Notes: generated from the sequence alone by a model not told the origin. A stretch of DNA of 64,000 nt from Arabidopsis thaliana (GCF_000001735.4 NC_003076.8:1674001-1738000); one strand, 5' to 3'. Counted from the first letter of the stretch, positions 11,665 to 23,534 are shown. Made by a program: numbers and translations.

Positions 11665-11820
11665 GCTATTGCCATTTCCTTGCTGAGAGGTAACATAAGG
11701 AAAGATCAATTGGAGAGAACTAGTGATAAAGCAACTCTCAAAAGAGTTACTGCAACTCTTGGGATTGTAATCAGAGACAAGGGTCAAAAAAAGATTGTTC
11801 TAACTAACAAAACTGTGACC
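11665..11820 (+). pseudogene. Broken second copy of the nucleocapsid-like gene, internal segment
   Basis: About 155 bases repeat the intact gene at 10801-10960: the stretch encoding LLRGNIRKDQLER through VLTNKTVT, with a 6-base in-frame deletion and scattered substitutions. It begins directly where the 3' flank of the intact copy ends, so the two were in tandem. After 11820 similarity stops abruptly. The rest of the copy, apart from its tail at 13885, is missing. Confidence 0.85.
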
Positions 11821-11860
11821 ATTGATCCATTTTATGTTTGTAGAATGAGAAGAGGCAACA

Positions 11861-13649
11861 TTATACCCATGGAGGATTTCTTGGCACTTGCTCCATCTCC
11901 TCACCTCCACACAATCTATTCAGCTTCTTGACCAGGGCCTCTTCATCAGATTCGTCTTCACACCCGAAATACCTTTCCTGTCAATACATTTGCAGCTGAA
12001 ATTGTAAGAAAATGTGTTTTATAACTTTTAAGCTGAAGAACAAACGGACAAAGCATAACATCAACTCACAGGATAAGAAAAAGCTTCAGAAGTAACTTTG
12101 AGGAGGACTAAAGGCTCATTGTGTACTCCATGCATCTTTGTAGAGGGAGTAAAAGTGGCTTTTTGATCATTAAATAAGACACAACCCATTTGAGATTAAA
12201 TAAGAAGGAACAATTTGCATGTAGAGATTTCAGCGAACAAATACAATTCTCTAGATATAAACAAATGCATAGGATATACTTAAAAGAAATGAGATTATTT
12301 ATATCACAATAATTACCATCTTCAAACTTGGTTATCACCCATTCTCTCAAATTAGATAAAAAGTTGTTATAAAATTGAAGCTATGTATCCCATAAGCAAA
12401 AGAAGACGAAGCTGTGATTTTCCGGTTAATCAGCAGAATCTGAGTTAAAACCGAAAAGAAAACAGTTTAACAAGAAAGAATTTATCTTCTCTCATATCAG
12501 AGGAGTTTGCGTTTAACAACAAGATGCATCATCACAAGTCACAAGATACATCAAAAGATACATGAGACTTCATATACTTAGTAGATAACCCTAACTTAAT
12601 TAGGAAAATCAAGCAGAGACAAACACATCCACCGATCTCCGCCTCTCGAGGAAAGAGAACGCCACCAACCCCCTGAATCGAAATCTTACCGTCGGTGTAA
12701 ATGTCAGGATCGTACAAACACCCTGACCAGACACCGTCACCAAACTTAATAGAACGTTGAGTTTCCCTAGCCGAAAGCATATGTGGGAAGTAAAATGTAT
12801 CAAACTTTATCATCCCAGATCTTCTAACACAAGCATAAAAACTCTTCTCAGTCTGATACTCAGGGATAATGTGGTAATACCAAATTTGTTTCTCACTCAG
12901 CTGATCCATCGTGAATCTCGCTATAGCTTCGTCGTCCGGAGCAAGAACCGTTGTCGAATGATGCTTTTTCTATGCAAAATCAAAATATTGTTTTAGTGAG
13001 CTAGGGCACAAATTAACTCATCAGCATCATCATATTTATGAGAACACTAAAATAAGAGGTTTTAAGCACGAAATGACTACTTTTCTAATTAATTATATTT
13101 GAAAAAGTGACTAATTTTTAACTTATTTCATTTTAAATCTCTAGCTATTTTTAGTTATATATTAGATAAGAAAATAAAAGAGAAATGAGAATGAAAAAAA
13201 TATACATTTACACTAAAAATTCGCATAACCAAAGGATAAACTAGGGAGGGATTATTGGTTTATTGATTTATAAGGAATTGAAAATCCAAACAAAAATCAT
13301 TTGTTATTCAATCATTGATTTTAAAATTCTAATTAAAAATCATGTGTTATTGATTCGATGATTTATAAAATACTAGTTAAATCCTTTGTTATTCGTTTAG
13401 TCATTTGTTTTTGGATTTGAGAATCCAAATTATGTTTTAAATGGAATTGAATGGATTTGAAAGAGAAAAATATAAGGATTCAAATTCATGGGTAAACACA
13501 TGTTATTTCAAAATCTATATATTTTGATTTCATAATTAATAGAGATTTTCAAATTCTATATAGATTTACAAATCAATAAACCAAAAACACCCCTAACATT
13601 AGTAAAATGAATCATAAAATTGTACCATTGCTCCTGCACTGGTAGACAT
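11861..13649 (-). CDS. Putative multi-exon gene of unknown function, reconstructed
   Basis: I do not recognise this protein. Phase-compatible minus-strand exons can be chained: 13626-13649 (tentative first exon, MSTSAGAM), an exon starting at 12969 (KKHHSTTVLAPDDEAIARFT, IWYYHIIPEYQ, SFYACVRRSGMI) and running to about 12600, then 12317-12380 (LQFYNNFLSNLREWVITKFE), 12070-12158 (KMHGVHNEPLVLLKV) and 11861-11977 (ERYFGCEDESDEEALVKKLN to PPWV, stop). The last three have good donors and acceptors and join in frame. The donor of the 12969 exon is uncertain; its open frame ends at 12532, so it may be a separate or damaged gene. The first intron would contain the MITE at 13244. The whole unit lies between the two pieces of the broken nucleocapsid copy. 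Its codon use looks coding. Confidence 0.45.
13244..13593. mobile_element. PIF/Harbinger (Tourist-like) MITE
   Basis: The ends are inverted: GGGAGGGATTATTGGTTTAT on the left, and GGGGTGTTTTTGGTTTATTG as reverse complement of the right, with the match running on through TTGATTTrTAA. The flanks are CTA and TAA, compatible with a degraded 3-bp TWA target duplication, or with a 2-bp TA. It is 350 bp and non-coding, built of repeated ATTGATTT and TGTTATT words. Terminus type and size fit Tourist-like elements. Family assignment below superfamily level was not possible. Confidence 0.6.
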
Positions 13650-13884
13650 GATACAGTTTCGACTTTTTGAGTCATAATGCATTCCAAATTTTAACAATGA
13701 TTGACAACACTAACTTATGGTGACAACCACCAAACTAAAGTTAGTAATAGATTACATGAAAAGTCCCCATATATCATTATTTGACTACAGCTTTCTTCGA
13801 AATTCATTTCAACTTTAGTGGACATTTATTCTTTTTTGAATAAAATGTTAAATTATATTTAAAAGAAAATAATTTTTTTACATC

Positions 13885-14035
13885 AATAGTTGATGCTTCA
13901 ACTTCAATGAGGTCTCAGTTGCTGCCGTTGGTTGACTCAGATGGAGTTTGATTTAATGATTTTGCTCCCTTTAACCTCTTTTTCGTTTCATCTGTTTTTA
14001 AGTTTAGACCTTCTTTATTAACTCGTTTCTTTAAC
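13885..14035 (+). pseudogene. Tail of the broken nucleocapsid-like copy
   Basis: This repeats 11511-11655 of the intact gene: the last roughly 20 codons (IVDASTSMRSQ, DGV), the TGA and the following CT-rich 3' flank, with small indels. In the coding part the duplicate has lost one G and gained bases, so it is out of frame. Together with 11665-11820 it is the remains of one tandem duplicate, now split by about 2 kb of other sequence. Confidence 0.8.
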
Positions 14036-14199
14036 TAGATTAATGTTAATGTTCTTACACAATGGAGAGGGAGGATTGTTATCCCATTCCATGGTCTTTG
14101 GTGGTTGTCACATTTTCCTCATTTAGATCCTTTTTGAGGCCCTAGATCACATATCTAAAACAGAAACAGACAAATTCTAAAGGGATAGTTTTATACAGA

Positions 14200-14605
14200 T
14201 ATATATCATGAAAAAGAAAGAACAAGTACAACAGTTTTTCCAAGCTGTTTTGCTGTCTCAAAATATCAAAAAAACAAAACAAACTGATAATCTTTCTAAT
14301 CTCCCCTTTGAAATATTTTTGGTGACTATCATTGACTAAACCAAAAAGAAAGACCAAATGTCTCGAAGCTAACTGTGTTGTCACTGACCAATATCAGGCT
14401 AAAAGCTTGAGAAGGAACAACTCTCAAAACCAGTTAGATTCGAGGGTATCTTCTAGACTTTTGTCTTTGTTCTTCGACTTCATTCATCCAATCTGAAAGC
14501 CACAAGAGTCCCTTATAGCCATAGTATGAAACAGCAGCTAGCATCGCCACTAACATCACGACCATCAGTATCCTCTTTGTGGTGACAGCAAGTTTCTGCA
14601 GAGAA
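14200..14605 (-). pseudogene. Duplicate of the terminal exon and 3' flank of NFXL2
   Basis: About 405 bases repeat 16878-17285. The exon part (14434-14595, 162 nt) is identical base for base to the real last exon of NFXL2 at 17113-17274, including the membrane segment, the stop codon and the acceptor TTTCTGCAG in its minus-strand sense. The flank (14200-14433), by contrast, differs at many positions. It is on the same strand as NFXL2 and downstream of it, so it could serve as an alternative last exon. No other NFXL2 exon is repeated here. Confidence 0.85.
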
Positions 14606-14926
14606 ATTACAAATTATATCATTTTTCATCTTAGGATATTAGTTTTTTTCCTCTTCTATTTTACCATTAATTTCCCTTTTACGTTTAAACCTTCGTTAAA
14701 TTCCTTTTCTATCGCACAATACTATTATGAAATCAGCTTTTTTTTTTTTTTATGTATATAATGTATTCGTAATATTTCATTACCAAAATCATATTACTTA
14801 CATTACAATACTTCCTAAGTTCCTATATATACTTTATCGTTATTAAAGTAAAATTTCTACAAAACCTTACACACTTTCTTTTATATAAACCAAACCTCCC
14901 TTCGCCACCTTCACCGGAGCTCCAAC

Positions 14927-15571
14927 ATGACTTCGAAACACTCATGCCCCAGCGTAAGGTGGCCAATAATAAACAGAATATTGAATATAATGATGATAAT
15001 CATGTTCATCATATGCATTCTCATAATCCTCCTATAGATTGTGCAATCCTTCTACCATCAAAACCACGCTTTATCTTCCAAGACGTCACCGTCTTCAACT
15101 TCAACGTCTCCGGCAATCCATCGGACCTCAACACCCCAGTAGTCCAATTCAATCTCTCCTTTCGTAACCCTAACGCCAATATCCGAATCTACTACGACAC
15201 CCTTGACGTCTACGCTTTTTACGGGAACGGGAGCCAACAGATCATTATCCCGACTCCTATGCCTTCGACTTATCAAGGACACAAAGAAGACAGCGTTTGG
15301 TCTCCTTACATCCCCGTCGTTCCCTACAACGCCTTGTATCTTGACGATCAGCACCACTCACGTGACGGGAACATGTTGATGCTTCACCTCGACGGCAGAA
15401 TTAGTTGGTTACTACTCGGTAACTAACCTCGGCACCCATTACCACCATCTTCACGTTAGATGTCCAGCCTTTATCGACTTTGGGAGTAGTGCTGCCAGAG
15501 TTATCGGCGGAAATAACACCGTTAAGTACACGCTCAACAAAACTTGCAGTGTTAGTGTGAAAAGACATTAA
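14927..15571 (+). pseudogene. NHL/LEA-2 (NDR1/HIN1-like) gene with two compensating frameshifts
   Basis: The frame beginning at ATG 14927 gives a cytosolic stub and a membrane anchor (IMMIIMFIICILIILL), then a TAG. The LEA-2 domain (SKPRFIFQDVTVFNFNVSGN, FRNPNANIRIYYDTLDV, YQGHKEDSVWSPY) continues in the next frame from about 15040. At about 15405 the frame returns to the original one for the C-terminal beta-strands (HVRCPAFIDFG, VKYTLNKTCSV), ending TAA at 15569-15571. Family members are intronless membrane-anchored proteins of about 210-250 aa with exactly this order, so the gene was whole and has since been broken. A 160-codon ORF (14944-15426) covers only the middle. A TATATAA box lies at about 14882, so it could still be transcribed. 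Confidence 0.7.
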
Positions 15572-16877
15572 CGGTGACGGCCGTATCAGGCCACGCGCGG
15601 CTTTTCATTATTTTAATCACCTAATATATTGTTATAACTTTCTTGTAGCTGTTAAGTTTTTTATTTATATTTTTTACCTACGTCATAGAGAAATAATATC
15701 AAGAATTGCAATCGGTTGCGTTATTGTTATGACGAGTTTTAAAGATTCAAAAGAAATACTTACAATATAGTAAAAGATAAAACTTTTTTTTTTCAATTGG
15801 TAACAATTTATGATGGATGATTCAATTAAATACTTATTGATTTATAATTGAATTTTAGAAATATAGGAGAAAATCCTGACTACGTCAAAACTTGTGTTAT
15901 AAAAAAATCAACTTGTGTTATTAGTTTATCATTGTAGTGTACGTAATTAGAATTATATTAAAATATTGCTACAAATAGTTTTCATGCATTCATATATCTT
16001 TAAAATTTTCATAATTTTTTATATTAATATGTGGAAAGTCTCTACATTTTTCTTAAATTTAAACATTTAGCACCATTTTTGTTTATATATATTACAACCC
16101 ATAATTTAACTTCAAAAATCTTGTTTAAGAAGATGTTAAATAAACCTTAGCTTTGCTTCGCTTTCCCATTTGTCTTTCCTCTCAACGTTAGCCTTAATAG
16201 CGACACCATGTATATATTATCGTGAACGACATATAGAAAACAAAAAACAAACCAACACAGTACTTGAGAAGTTGAGAAGACTAATAAATAACCAAACACA
16301 GTTTCTTGAGACTACATGCATGGTTAAGTTAGTTAACAAACACAGTAAACAAATATCAAATATGCTTTAGAAATCTTGGATGAAATCATGAAAGATAGTA
16401 TTTCTTCTTATATATTGAAGTTTTCCACGATAAAAGTCATATGTATATAATCATTGTCCGACCACTGTTGTAAACAATATCGAAATGATCTCTGATTGAA
16501 TTTAGCATATAATAATTAAATTGGAATTGAAATAACTTGGACAAACATATGAATACTAATTCGAGCACACCAAAAAATCATTGTTTTATTTTTGTGAAAC
16601 TTTTTTACCAAATTCCTGAATTTAAAAGTCGAAATCATATACAATTGTATGTGAGGCTAAGTTTGCCCAAAAAAGAAAAAAATGTATGGAGACAGGAAAA
16701 ATTCTGAAGGGGTCAGATAAGATTTATGGAGACAGTACTTGGCCGACCAAGAGCCGCGAATCCACATAGCCGGTATGACCTCCTTTAGTGTTCCATAGCA
16801 CCATCGTCTAACGTTTAACCAACGTCACGTCATGGCTTTCACATCGTGGATATTGTTTGTCAGACAATTTGACTCAT
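15572..16877. other. AT-rich spacer
   Basis: There are only short meaningless ORFs, one of them 66 codons at 16170. A 12-bp direct repeat AACTTGTGTTAT (15889-15900 and 15910-15921) flanks AAAAAAATC, resembling the other A-tailed insertion scars. No gene is seen. Confidence 0.5.
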
Positions 16878-17112
16878 ATATCATGACTAGAGAAGAACAA
16901 AGTACAACAATTTTTGCTGTTTCGAAATATCAAAAAGCTAAAAGAAAGAGAACAAATCAAAAAAACAAAACAAACTGATAATCTTTCTAATCTCCTTTGA
17001 AATATTTCCGGTGACTAAACCAAAAAGAAAGACCAAACGTCTCAAAGCTAATTGTGTTGTCACTGCGCAGTATCAGGCTAGAAGCTTGAGAAGGAAGAAA
17101 CTCTCAAAACAG

Positions 17113-20100
17113 TTAGATTCGAGGGTATCTTCTAGACTTTTGTCTTTGTTCTTCGACTTCATTCATCCAATCTGAAAGCCACAAGAGTCCCTTATAGCCA
17201 TAGTATGAAACAGCAGCTAGCATCGCCACTAACATCACGACCATCAGTATCCTCTTTGTGGTGACAGCAAGTTTCTGCAGAGAAGAAACCAAAAAAACAG
17301 ATGGTGTCTTAAGGAGAAGTTAAGACATACGAGACATGTGTGTTCTCGGATTTTTTCTAATCAAAAGACAGTAATTACCTGCAGCCTTGTGGTCTCCTGA
17401 ATGTCCTGACCCCGTCCACGCCTTTTCCTTCGCTTTGATGCATTTTTCCCGCTAGGCTCCTCCTTCTCCTAAGATGTTTGATTAGAAGAAAGACTTGTGA
17501 AAGTTGCTTTAAGAGTGAGATTAATTCTGAAAGCTTTTTATTGTTTCTGTTTACCTCAATCTCTTTGACATTGCGCTGTGTTAACACCGATTCAGCCACC
17601 TGTAGTTTGCTCTTACAGTTGGAATCACAAGGGAGGAGGCCAACCCCGAACTGGTTCTTTGGTACTTCTTTAGGATCAGAACCTGTGGCCCTATGGGCTG
17701 CTTGAACATCCTGGCATACCCATTCTTTCTTCAAGGTTAGGCACTTGCAACGAACAACCACCTTGATCCATGATAAAATCGAGACAAGTAAGATCTCACT
17801 TGTAACAGATACAGCATCCCAAATGGATATAAACTGGCAAATGGATACCTTTTTACCACACTTCTCTGGCAATGGACACTGCCCAGGATGACATATCTCC
17901 GGACACAAATGGGTACAGTTTGGCAATTTTCTGCAACAGCAATATCCTCTAGTTTCAAAAGTGTGGTTTTCTAATAATGTTATTCACTAAAATATAAAAA
18001 TAAAGCTTGGGAACAAGTGAGTTACCACAAGGAAACCATCAGTTGTTCAAATTGAAAAATGAAACACAATAATACAGTACCAGCGTGTTAGTTACCTGTG
18101 ACAAGGTCCACGGCATGAGCGCGCCTTCATTTGGTCCTTCTCCGACATTGTATTGTAGTATATGCACTCGAATGCATGCACCATCGCGCCACAGTGACAT
18201 GATCTCTTTACTAGAGTTTTGCAAGGTGGACAATCTTCAGGATGGCATCGCCGAGGACATGGATGTTGGCATCGTGGTGTTCTCTCCTGTACAATGGTAT
18301 GAAAGATAAGGAAGACTGGCTAATTGACTGACTCAGTAGAGAGCTTTTAACAGCTTCATGGAGTTAAATATGTTTATCAAAAAAAAAAAAATGTGTTTAT
18401 CAGAAGCTATCGGAACAATGCAAGTTATTGTGAAAACAGATTCCCAACTGCAATCAAGACCCGAGCGTAAAGATGATCGAGTAAGTGGTGAGATACAAAA
18501 GATAACTGATACCTTTTGACAGCGGAGATCACACTTTTCACAGGACTCACTTCTTTTATCCAATGATGAACTTCTTATATCCAGGGCATGACAGAAATAC
18601 GAACAGTAATGGTTCCCACATGGAAGAGGGTTTCCACATAAATTATCGCATGCAAATTGAGTTCTGTCAGAGCAAATCATCTAAGCCAATGAAAAGAGAA
18701 AAACATATCAAATGTCGGAAGAAGATCTCAAAGTCCACAAATAAAAATTAACAAGTTAGATATTGGACATGCATCTGAAATAACTAATATAAAAGAGAAT
18801 TGAGACTCACCCTTTTCTCTGCTGCCAGGTGGTGGCCTACACAGGGCCTCCAGACAGGCTCTGGACAACGAGGGCAGGGAGAACCCGGTGTAGATTCAGC
18901 CTGAATATGCAACATCTTTTTCGTTGGTTTCAGTATAAATTCACGGTTAGGAGGAGGTCTAGGTCCATGACACCTATGTCATAAGAAGCACACAAAAACC
19001 AATGTTTATAAGAAGGGAAATGATCAGAGTAGGAAAGAAAATGGATGAAAAAGACACCAGCATGAGAAACCTTAGTTTGCACTTGTGCCCACATGGGTAT
19101 TCTTCATCACAAAGGAGTCGACATGGAGGACAAGCTCCATAGTGGCATTTATGAGGCTGCATATAAACATGACATAAATTTCGCAGAATTCAAACATAGA
19201 ACCAGTCACAAAAGTAAAATCATAAAATCCTTATTCTAACTCTTCTGCTACCTTTTGGTTTTGCCCATGTCTGCACAATGGGGTTATGTGGCATAATTTA
19301 CGGCATCTAGGAGGTTTCTGATTTGTTTCAGTGCCACAGGGTACCTGAACAACATAAAACATCCAACTGCGTTATTAATACAGGTTTAACATACAGTACC
19401 AGATCTTCTATCAGAGAATACAGAATATATTAAAAGTATCAAACATTTAAAAGCCTATGGACACAAAAAGAAGAAGCAAAATATCTATAACAACAATAGG
19501 CATAAAGTCATCAGATATGGTTCTCAGGCTTAGACTAAACAAGACCTCAAGATCATTCTTTCCGAAGATAATTTAGTAAGTTTAAGCTTATAGTCTCGCT
19601 TGTTAGGTGTCAGTAACATCTCCTGCTTCTACCAGTTGCATCTACCCAAAACTAAGAATTTTCTATAGATCCACCATAACAATAAAAGTACCAAGACTAT
19701 ATATCACGACTTGATAGTAAGACGCCATATTGATGCTCAAATCCTAATTCTCACCTCAAAATGTGTCTCACCACAAGCACAAGATATTGTTACCATTATT
19801 GGACAAGGAGCACATGGACCTCTGCAATGAACACGCAACAAATAATGTCATTCCACGTGCATGAGTTGATATCTTGCAGTACACAATTTTATTAGTCATA
19901 TCGTCCCAAATCTGAAACCAAACGGACAAAGAAAGTCCAAAGCAAGCTACTACAGAACATACTGGTGACAAGGAGACTGGCATTTATGATTCCTGCAACG
20001 GAGCTTTTTTCCACAAATCTGAAAAATTCAAACAAACAAATTAGAAGCCAAGCGTGAACAATTGCACTAAACTGGACCAAGAGACACATCATACCTCTGA

Positions 20101-21473
20101 GCATGGTGGACATTCACCATCACAACATCGGCGTCTACAAGCATGACGTGCACAATCTCTCACTCTCTGGCATTTCCTCTCACACGCCAACTCTTGATGG
20201 CAAGGAACCTACTCTAAATTAAGTTCCCAAAATCTTTCCATCAACATTTGATTTTGACTATAATAAAGCATCATGAAGTATCAAAAAGGCTCTCTTTCAC
20301 CTGTTTTTTCGTTACTCCGCACCTGCAAGACTTGGTAACTACAATCCTGCAAGTCTCAAGGCACGGACCGCGGTGGCACCTCTCTGGACACCTATGGTAG
20401 CCACAACCAAGAACTTTATCACAAGTGCCACCACATAAAGGCGCCACAACATCACAAGACAAGCCTTGGTAGAATCTCTTGCCACAGGGACAACTCCTCT
20501 TCCCCTGATATGGACACAATCCACATTCTCCCGCGTGGCATCCTCTCTCGCATACATGTTTCCCGCAATTAAGCATATTCTCGCAAGAAGCCTCACACCT
20601 AAAGACTCTCTCGCAGCAATCCTTCTCCTCCTTCACTTTACCACAAGAGCACTTGTAAACCGCGCGCTCCCTGCAAGGTGGACACTCGCCATCATGACAA
20701 ATCTCCCTACAGTTATGGATATTACAATCCAGGACTCTCTCACAGACATCTCCGCAAGAGAATTGCTTGTGTCCACATCGACGAACATCTTCAACACCGC
20801 CGCAGAAGCATTTAGCTTTCACGAGCTTGGGACAAGAAGCACAAGGTCCAGGGTGACACAAGAGTAAGCAACAGTGACCACAATTGTTGCTCAACGGCCT
20901 CTCGCAGACCTCGCCGCAAGAATGAGGCAAGATCCATGGATTATCCGCCGGAGGATCCTCTTCCTTGCCGCAGTAACAAAGGTACCGCCTTGGAATCTTC
21001 GATTTCTGATACGACGATCTACATTTCGGACAGTTCCAGACAGCTTCCGGTTCTGTCGGATTCGAAGAAGGTCGCGTGACTGCACGCGCGGCTTGTAGAT
21101 CTAAGCACTGACGAGCCCATGATTGAATGCAGAAAAGGTGAAAGACGGCGAAGCATGAGGAAGTGCAGGACCATGTAGGATCGGTTCGTTTAATGCGTTC
21201 GAGACAGATAAGGCACGAGACAGCACCGGAAGAAGACGAGGCGAGAAAAGATTGGATCTTAGCGAGATCGATTGAGGAAGGGGACGAAGATGAGTGGCAA
21301 TCGAGGTAAGCTTCGAAGATGGAGTTTGATAGATCATTGTGACGGTGCTGATGATTCTCTGAATCAGATCCGGAGTCTGAATCTGAATCTGAAATGGGTT
21401 GCTCTTGTGACGGAGGCTGTGGTGGTGATTTCCACCGGAACTCGGTGGTGGCGGTTCCGGCCATATTAGTCAT
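17113..21473 (-). CDS. NFXL2: NF-X1-type zinc finger protein NFXL2 (AT5G05660-like)
   Basis: Thirteen exons: 20301-21473, 20095-20208, 19963-20018, 19755-19821, 19252-19344, 19071-19156, 18811-18973, 18513-18680, 18096-18286, 17849-17930, 17555-17761, 17379-17468 and 17113-17274. The sum is 2652 nt, or 883 aa, matching the size I recall. After a Ser/Asp-rich N-terminus comes a RING-like PHD finger ([15 protein letters not shown] to [10 protein letters not shown], about residues 87-155). A long tandem of NF-X1 zinc fingers follows (pattern C-x-C-G..H-x-C...C-H-x-G-x-C-x-x-C, for example [16 protein letters not shown]). A basic stretch (KRRKRRGRG) and one C-terminal membrane helix ([15 protein letters not shown]) end the protein. 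The family member is a nuclear regulator of clock output, H2O2 and ABA responses. The RING-like domain suggests E3 ligase activity. The terminal exon is duplicated at 14434. Confidence 0.95.
18370..18402. repeat. Short direct repeat around an A-run in an NFXL2 intron
   Basis: TGTTTATCA at 18371-18379 recurs at 18394-18402 with a run of 13 A and TG between. It lies in the intron between the eighth and ninth exons. The repeat is only 9 bp, so this is the weakest of the A-tailed insertion candidates. Confidence 0.35.
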
Positions 21474-21915
21474 TCTTCTTCTTCATCTCCTTCTTAAGGA
21501 CAAAGTCCAGAAATTTGGGGGGGAATAAGAAGAAGAAGAAGACACGTGATGCTCTCGTGAGCATTGTAATGACCAAATTACCGGTTTAATTTGGATTTAC
21601 CGGCTTAGTTAAGACAGTTTCTAGCTTATCCCCAAGGACTTCTCGCGTTATCTTCTCGAAGTTGATAAGCACGATCACTTATCTATGATTATCCTCTTTT
21701 CCTTTTTTGCAAGAGAATTAAGTCATTTAACATTTCCTTAAAATCATTCCGATTTAAAACAGATTATCTAACTCGAAAATACAGCTACTCAGTTTTGAAC
21801 ACCCTAAATCATCCAAAGATCTCATATACAAAAGGATCTCTAAACTCAAATCAAAGTCACAGCCCAAAGCATAAGAAACTTGTGGTAGATTCAATCTATG
21901 AAGGCATGTTGGAGC
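21474..21915. promoter_or_regulatory. NFXL2 promoter and 3' flank of the SRP receptor gene
   Basis: The two minus-strand genes are 442 bp apart. Next to NFXL2 lies a GA/TC-rich stretch that reads as a CT-rich 5' leader on the minus strand, and an ACACGTG G-box-like hexamer at 21541-21547. No clear TATA box is seen. Confidence 0.45.
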
Positions 21916-23534
21916 TCATGGCTTGATGTATTCTCGAATGAAGTCTTCAATCTGGATGGTTTCTCCGGTAAGTCCAGATGCCTCAGCGACAGTGACTTTG
22001 TTGGAGCAATGCGTGAAGGAGAACACTTCTCCCTCAATTCCAATGGTGAAGTCATTCGCTATATCAGCAGTAGAGACTGCACTCCTTGAAGCCCTCAGTT
22101 TCTCACTGCAAAAACTCATCAACCAATGATGATTAGCTTTTATGCAGGAAGATAGGCTTTATATATAAGAAAATTTTGTCAAGAAAACTGAAATTCTTAC
22201 ATTTCTTTCTCCATTTGCTTCCGGATAAACTCCTTGGTGTGTGCAGTGAGTTTATCGGTCTTGTTACAGCAAAGGAGGACTGGAATCTTCTTCTTGACAA
22301 CATTCGCATTGGTCAGAATCTCGTATAGGTACCTATCACCATAAAAAACCATGGCAATGCCTCATTTTCAACATTGAGATGCAAACATATGCAAACATGT
22401 CTCTTATCTGTGTCTTACAATGCGTGTGTGTGGAAGAGAGAGGGTGTTTGAAATTACTCTGAAGCTGCACGACAGTTTGGGAGGAACTCCAAGGCATCCA
22501 CTACGAACACAATGGCAGCTGCTTGGGGCAAGAATTCTTCTAGCTTGGGTCGAAGCCGAGAGTGCCCAGGAACATCAACAAGATGAACAGGCTTGATTTT
22601 TCCTTTCTGTCACAAAGAGCAAGCACGGGACATGGTTTAGTAATATGTTATTCCATCCATCACAATCAACTGCACGTGTTGTTTACAACAGAACACAGTA
22701 AGATTCTTTACCTTAGTATTTTCACTGTGAAGAACAAAAGTGCCTTCATTTGGTTCCATTGATGTTACAGTGCCCTGATGCGACGATCCATCTCGGAGCT
22801 GCCAATCAAACAATTATCGTGTTATAACTCTCCAACAATGACCTAGTCACTCACACTGACTCACAATAGTGACACATTACAAAAAAAAAGTACATTTGAA
22901 GGAAAGTCATAAACAATATTCATATGAAAAAGGTAACGTCAAGCCAAAACACTCACTTGGTAAAAGAGCACAGTCTTTCCACTTCCGGTCAGCCCAGAAA
23001 GGAGTACAGTGTTGGATTTGGTACGTCTGACCAGGCGAACTGCATACCCCAGCAAGAACAACAAGTTTAGCAACAAAAGATCAAAAGTTTGTTTATGTAT
23101 AATCAAAGAAAAATCATGAATAAACCTCAGAAATTGCAATAATAGTTCTAATTCCAATACACAAAATACTCTGGCTTAATCACAAGTCTAAAATGGTACC
23201 ATGAGAACTATAACCTCTGCAGTTGTAAACAATAGCAGGCAGAAGAAAAGTAATTGAAGACATTTAGAAGAAGAACAGGCTATATGTCCTTATCAATGGC
23301 AAACAAGATACTACCAGGGGGAGATCTTACATAAATAAAGCAATTCTACTAGGAAAGGATTAAGAAACAACAAAGTGGTGTCTAATACATACTGGATAGG
23401 AAGAGCAAGATGGTTGTAAACAACAAAACACCAATGGCGGCATACAGCTGATTCGGTGGTATCTTCTGAAGATATTCAATTCCTTGATGCGACCACTGCT
23501 CAGCCAGAATTTTCAGATCTTCCAAGTTCTCCAT
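21916..23534 (-). CDS. Signal recognition particle receptor beta subunit (AT5G05670-like)
   Basis: Six coding exons: 23393-23534, 22957-23039, 22712-22798, 22458-22606, 22201-22332 and 21916-22105. They total 783 nt, or 260 aa. MENLEDLKILAEQW leads to a membrane anchor (AAIGVLLFTTILLFLS, about residues 32-47). A small Ras-like GTPase domain follows: P-loop GLTGSGKT, G3 DVPGHSRLR and G4 NKTD (CCNKTDKL). Anchored in the ER membrane, it holds SRP receptor alpha and takes part in co-translational targeting. A noncoding 5' exon is likely: a donor at about 24066 (atcg|gtgcgt) and an acceptor at 23577 would remove a roughly 490-bp leader intron. The start is the first ATG after that acceptor. The product matches the chromosome 2 paralogue in layout. 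Confidence 0.93.

Noticed and set aside
16170-16370. 66-codon ORF between the NHL pseudogene and NFXL2
   Set aside because: Low-complexity sequence, no motif, no promoter signals.
20466-20867. 133-codon plus-strand ORF opposite NFXL2
   Set aside because: Antisense to the Cys-rich zinc finger exon; the frame arises from the regular spacing of its codons.
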